A DNA stretch of 7,312 bases from an uncultured Bacillota bacterium. Its GTDB lineage: Bacteria; Bacillota_I; Bacilli_A; RFN20; CAG-826. Positions within the stretch are counted from its first letter, which is position 1; every line of letters begins with the position of its first letter. A model generated the notes under the pieces. The model had not been told where the DNA came from. It made no database searches and saw only the letters and a program-made list of their open reading frames with translations. Below are positions 4,853-7,312 of the stretch, in pieces. The position numbers and the translations under genes were made by a program. The stretch is taken from NCBI GenBank assembly GCA_946623775.1, contig CAMORJ010000074.1:1-7312 (forward strand). The letters run 5' to 3'.

Positions 4853-7006
4853 TTAGAAAGTATAGAGGATTGCGGAGCCGCCCGTGACGATCCAGCAGGC
4901 CAATATGGCGACTAGCATCGCGCCGACGAAGACGTTTCCGGTCTTGCGGTAGCAATAGGTGCAGATGAAGGAGAACACCAAAACCTGCGGGGCAAAAACG
5001 ATCAATAGAGACATGAACGGGCCGCCGAAGGTCGTGGAGAAGAGCAAGTCGGCTCCAGGGCCAAGTTGAGCGAAGAATGGGATGTACTCAATCAAGATAA
5101 CGATCAAGATGCCGCCCACCATGCAGAGGGCGTATTTCCACCACACCTTGAAGAAGGCGACAATGCCTTTTTCATTCGTGCCAGGAACCCTATTGCCGGC
5201 GAAGATCTTGGAGTTATTCAAGATGAAGAAGATCAAGAAGATGGGCAGATAGACCAAGAACATCAGGAAGCGAGAGAGATTGAATCCGCGGAAGAACGGC
5301 CAGATGAAGCGGAGATCGAGCTGGAACACGCCTTGGGTGAATAGGACTTGCAGATACATCCATAAAGCACCGGCAACGACGACGATCGCGGACTTGCCGA
5401 GTAATCCCCAGTCGAACTTATGTTTATGCTCTTCGTCGTCCCTAGCCATGCCGAGATCGACAAAGTCGGTATCAAGGGTTCCCTTCTTTTTCTTGCGGAA
5501 CCAAGGGATGAGGGTGAAGCAAAGCATGACGACAATCAAGAATAGGTACCAAACCAGGAAGCCATCGCCGATGGTCATGGAGAAGACGTGCTCAGGGAAC
5601 GGGAACAAACCATGTCCGAGTTGGGTCAGGAATGGATAAGTGACAGCCGAGATTCCCATGGTGATGAGAGCGGCTTTCCACCACTTCCAGCCTTTCTTTT
5701 CCTTTTCGGGACGGTTGGGGACGCCAGCATAGACGGGGGCGAACCACTTCACGTTCTTGAAGACCATCGCCATGGCAACCGCTGAAGCAATAGAGCAAAG
5801 CATTCCGAAGAACACCAGCCACTCTTTGGCCATGAAGGTATGGTTCTTGGCTTCGATGGAAAGCGGAGTGGCAACAGAGGCAGAAACCCAATCAAGGGTA
5901 TCGGCGATCGCGCCGCTATGATGAGTCAGCAAACGGTGATTGGTGACATATAGATTGCGCCTTCTGGAGGTTCCTGCGGCGAAATCCTCATGGAAGGTCT
6001 TATTGAATGCCGCTTCACCAGTAGAGACGCCAAGGAAGTTCGCATTGGTCTCACCATGCATAACCTCATCGTTGATCGGGGTCTTTGCATAATCCCTGAA
6101 GTAATTGAATTCATCGTACTTCGCGCTAAGGATCAACGGGTTGTTCCAATGGATATCTAACAATCCATCTTCGTCGGAATCATATGCCATGCGGCCCATC
6201 GCATCGGTCTGGGTCTTGAAGATTTCGCCAGCCTGAAGGATGGTAGCGCGCGGCGAAATATCATGAGGGACGCCATTGATTTCGAGAACCGCATTGGAGC
6301 AAGCGGCCGAAACGGACCACGCCGCCCAGGTGCCCATGGAGTGGCCGGTGACGGCCATCTTGGTTGGGATAACGTATTTCTGAGTGGCTAGCCAATGGTA
6401 AGCAAAGGTTCCGCCCATGGAGGAATCTTTGATTCTCTCCTGCTGGACTGCGCCGGTCTCTTTGTCGACGGAATGCGAATACTTGTTGATGAAGAAGTCC
6501 AAGCAGGAGAAATTCATCATCAATTTGTAGCGGTCAGGTCCGCTGGAAAAGGAATAGGTCTTATCCTCCTGCGAATCCCAGCCATAGCAGACTTTGGCGA
6601 CTTTGTGGTTGGTGAATCCACGTTCCATCATGCCAATGCTGGTGGAACCATGACCGAATTCGTCGATGGCCAAAGCAACATAGCCGTGACGCGCGAATTC
6701 AAGCGCATAGGCAGCGGAGGTCTCATGGTCGTTTTGATAGCCGTGCAAGCACAAAACGGCGGGAGCAGGATGGTTTTCATCCACTCCTTTCGGAACATAG
6801 AGCTTGTAGCCCATGGAGTATTTGGTCTCGTCTACGGTCGTCGCTTCGATTTGGCCGGAGGTCACTGCTATGTTCCCCCAGTCTTTCTGCACGCCGTCAG
6901 CCAGGCCTAAGCAAAGCAAAGTCGCAGCAAGCAGCCCTGCCACCGCAATCAAAGCTTTCCTGGCGCCCTTAATAAATTCGAGCACCTTCGAGAAAAAACT
7001 TTTCAT
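4853..7006 (-). CDS. Membrane protein with extracytoplasmic alpha/beta-hydrolase domain and multi-helix C-terminus
   Basis: The protein has 717 residues. A basic N-terminus and a helix at about 17-37 anchor it. Residues about 55-380 form an alpha/beta hydrolase of the dienelactone-hydrolase or acyl-peptidase type. The oxyanion-hole HG is at 88-89, DEFGHG at 115-120, nucleophile S223 in GHSMG, probable acid D298 in SAKYDEF, and probable base H362 or H363 in THHSG. A DxDxDGxxD loop (276-284) just before the acid resembles a calcium-binding loop. From about residue 396 to the end there are about eight membrane helices, with a charged lysine/glutamate-rich loop near the middle. The hydrolase domain follows a signal-anchor helix and is therefore probably outside the cell. 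The substrate is unknown (ester or peptide). Start: ATG at 7006 with GAAGGG six bases upstream. An in-frame TTG at 7093 would add 29 residues but overlaps the promoter and lacks a ribosome site. It is monocistronic. Confidence 0.9.
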   Translation of the reverse strand: MKSFFSKVLEFIKGARKALIAVAGLLAATLLCLGLADGVQKDWGNIAVTSGQIEATTVDETKYSMGYKLYVPKGVDENHPAPAVLCLHGYQNDHETSAAYALEFARHGYVALAIDEFGHGSTSIGMMERGFTNHKVAKVCYGWDSQEDKTYSFSSGPDRYKLMMNFSCLDFFINKYSHSVDKETGAVQQERIKDSSMGGTFAYHWLATQKYVIPTKMAVTGHSMGTWAAWSVSAACSNAVLEINGVPHDISPRATILQAGEIFKTQTDAMGRMAYDSDEDGLLDIHWNNPLILSAKYDEFNYFRDYAKTPINDEVMHGETNANFLGVSTGEAAFNKTFHEDFAAGTSRRRNLYVTNHRLLTHHSGAIADTLDWVSASVATPLSIEAKNHTFMAKEWLVFFGMLCSIASAVAMAMVFKNVKWFAPVYAGVPNRPEKEKKGWKWWKAALITMGISAVTYPFLTQLGHGLFPFPEHVFSMTIGDGFLVWYLFLIVVMLCFTLIPWFRKKKKGTLDTDFVDLGMARDDEEHKHKFDWGLLGKSAIVVVAGALWMYLQVLFTQGVFQLDLRFIWPFFRGFNLSRFLMFLVYLPIFLIFFILNNSKIFAGNRVPGTNEKGIVAFFKVWWKYALCMVGGILIVILIEYIPFFAQLGPGADLLFSTTFGGPFMSLLIVFAPQVLVFSFICTYCYRKTGNVFVGAMLVAILACWIVTGGSAILYTF

Positions 7007-7012
7007 ATGTTT

Positions 7013-7018
7013 CCCTTC
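7013..7018 (-). promoter_or_regulatory. Ribosome binding site of the membrane hydrolase gene
   Basis: GAAGGG on the minus strand, six bases before the ATG at 7004-7006, decides between this start and the in-frame TTG at 7091-7093. The protein from this ATG begins with a basic stretch and a single helix, as expected for a signal anchor. Confidence 0.65.
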
Positions 7019-7056
7019 TTTCGCTGACGATATTTTACGCTTTTGGGCACAAATAG

Positions 7057-7073
7057 TGAAACAAGTTGTTTCA
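7057..7073. promoter_or_regulatory. 17-nt perfect palindrome, candidate repressor operator
   Basis: TGAAACAAGTTGTTTCA has perfect 8-bp arms around a central G. Its core ACAAGTTGTT recurs at 7090-7099, 29 bp away. The site falls in the 5' leader of the hydrolase gene, about 16-32 bases downstream of the likely transcription start, where a bound repressor would block elongation or initiation. Its length, symmetry and odd centre resemble operators of dimeric helix-turn-helix repressors. The regulator is not identified. Confidence 0.55.
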
Positions 7074-7089
7074 AATAATTGTTCTTTGG

Positions 7090-7099
7090 ACAAGTTGTT
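7090..7099. promoter_or_regulatory. Second operator-like copy, ACAAGTTGTT
   Basis: This is an exact 10-bp direct repeat of the core of the palindrome at 7061-7070. ACAA-G-TTGT is itself palindromic, but the outer arms are not conserved, so it would be a weaker site. It overlaps the -10 boxes and the probable start of hydrolase transcription. Confidence 0.45.
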
Positions 7100-7104
7100 A
7101 TACT
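7097..7104. promoter_or_regulatory. Overlapping divergent -10 boxes
   Basis: The minus strand has TATAAC (7097-7102) and the plus strand TATACT (7099-7104). Each matches the -10 consensus at five of six positions, and they share four base pairs. The minus box would start transcription near 7090, giving an 84-base leader for the hydrolase gene. The plus box would start near 7111, leaving almost no leader before the ATG at 7115. The -35 elements are poor on both sides. TTGCGA at 19 bp is the best for the minus strand, and none is acceptable for the plus strand. Confidence 0.4.
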
Positions 7105-7114
7105 AATTTCAACG

Positions 7115-7312
7115 ATGGCATTCGCAATCAAAGAATACGATATGGCTTATAACCAACTTCTTACCGATTTCGCAGCGGAAGGCATGGGATTTCAACGTGT
7201 CTTTGGAGACGAGCTTGGCTGGTCGTATGCAGAATATCTTCTATTGACTCATCTTCTATGCGCGACCGAAGCGTATTCCGTATTCGGCGGCGAGGAATTC
7301 ATCGGGGCCATC
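7115..7312 (+). CDS. Start of a divergent gene, function unknown (partial)
   Basis: There are 66 codons open to the window edge, beginning MAFAIKEYDMAYNQLLTDF. The start is a probable ATG at 7115, which lacks a Shine-Dalgarno sequence and lies only 11 bp after a plus-strand -10 box. An in-frame ATG at 7142 is an alternative, with weak AAAGAA upstream. The visible part has no membrane helix and no signal peptide. It is mixed-charge and probably helical and cytoplasmic, with the run GWSYAEYLLLTHLLCATEAY near residues 38-57. I do not recognise the family. No helix-turn-helix can be claimed from this fragment. The other frames and strand in this stretch are interrupted, which supports this reading. 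It shares the control region 7057-7104 with the hydrolase gene. Confidence 0.6.
   Translation, partial: MAFAIKEYDMAYNQLLTDFAAEGMGFQRVFGDELGWSYAEYLLLTHLLCATEAYSVFGGEEFIGAI

Noticed and set aside
4660..4887. Plus-strand frame with AAAGGAG just before its ATG, overlapping the EAL start codon through the palindrome CATG
   Set aside because: The AAAGGAG is only two bases from the ATG, too close to work, and it is explained as EAL codons 2-5. The frame also crosses the hydrolase terminator and the end of the hydrolase gene.
6395..6910. Plus-strand open frame of 171 codons opposite the hydrolase domain
   Set aside because: It overlaps conserved catalytic-domain codons on the other strand and has no start signals.
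7007..7093. N-terminal extension of the membrane hydrolase to a TTG at 7093
   Set aside because: There is no ribosome site, it overlaps the likely transcription start and operator, and the extra 29 residues would precede the signal anchor without resembling one.

Overview
The window reads as a chromosomal stretch of a mid-GC bacterium with strong AAGGAG-type ribosome binding sites. It has a tRNA gene with its CCA end encoded, UGA used as an ordinary stop (gene ending at 276), and several compact intrinsic terminators. This fits Bacillota, possibly one of the uncultured Bacilli lineages near the Mollicutes or Erysipelotrichales. That placement is an inference from style and protein types, not from a marker gene. 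I see no phage, transposon, CRISPR or plasmid signature.

Layout from left to right. A tRNA-Pro(UGG) gene on the minus strand (123-200) has its own terminator (78-112). Next come two minus-strand envelope genes: an SGNH/GDSL-type lipoprotein hydrolase (276-1025) and, upstream of it, a membrane-anchored TPM-like protein with a Gly/Ser/His-rich N-terminus and a C-terminal zinc ribbon (1095-2093). A 119-bp divergent spacer with a perfect 10-bp palindrome separates these from a plus-strand four-helix membrane protein of unknown function (2213-2680). A bidirectional terminator (2695-2723) ends that gene and the convergent minus-strand gene 2745-4661. The latter encodes a seven-helix membrane receptor with a degenerate GGDEF domain and an apparently intact EAL c-di-GMP phosphodiesterase domain. 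A strong UUCG-loop terminator (4806-4828) insulates it from the next minus-strand gene (4853-7006), a large membrane protein with an N-terminal anchor, an alpha/beta-hydrolase domain and about eight C-terminal membrane helices. At the right edge a plus-strand gene of unknown function starts at about 7115 and runs out of the window. It shares a very compact divergent control region with the hydrolase gene.

All five complete protein genes have at least one membrane or lipid anchor, and three carry probable or putative extracytoplasmic domains (two hydrolases and the TPM-like protein). The theme is envelope maintenance or surface hydrolysis plus c-di-GMP turnover. The genes sit in separate transcription units, so no single pathway is proven. 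The most distinctive DNA signal is the divergent control region at 7057-7104: a 17-nt palindrome, a second copy of its core 29 bp away, and two overlapping divergent -10 boxes. It looks like a two-site operator for a repressor not encoded in the visible sequence, unless it is the truncated right-hand gene. I did not find a convincing undescribed multi-gene system. The items most worth following are this control region, the composite hydrolase/membrane protein and the rearranged TPM-like protein.
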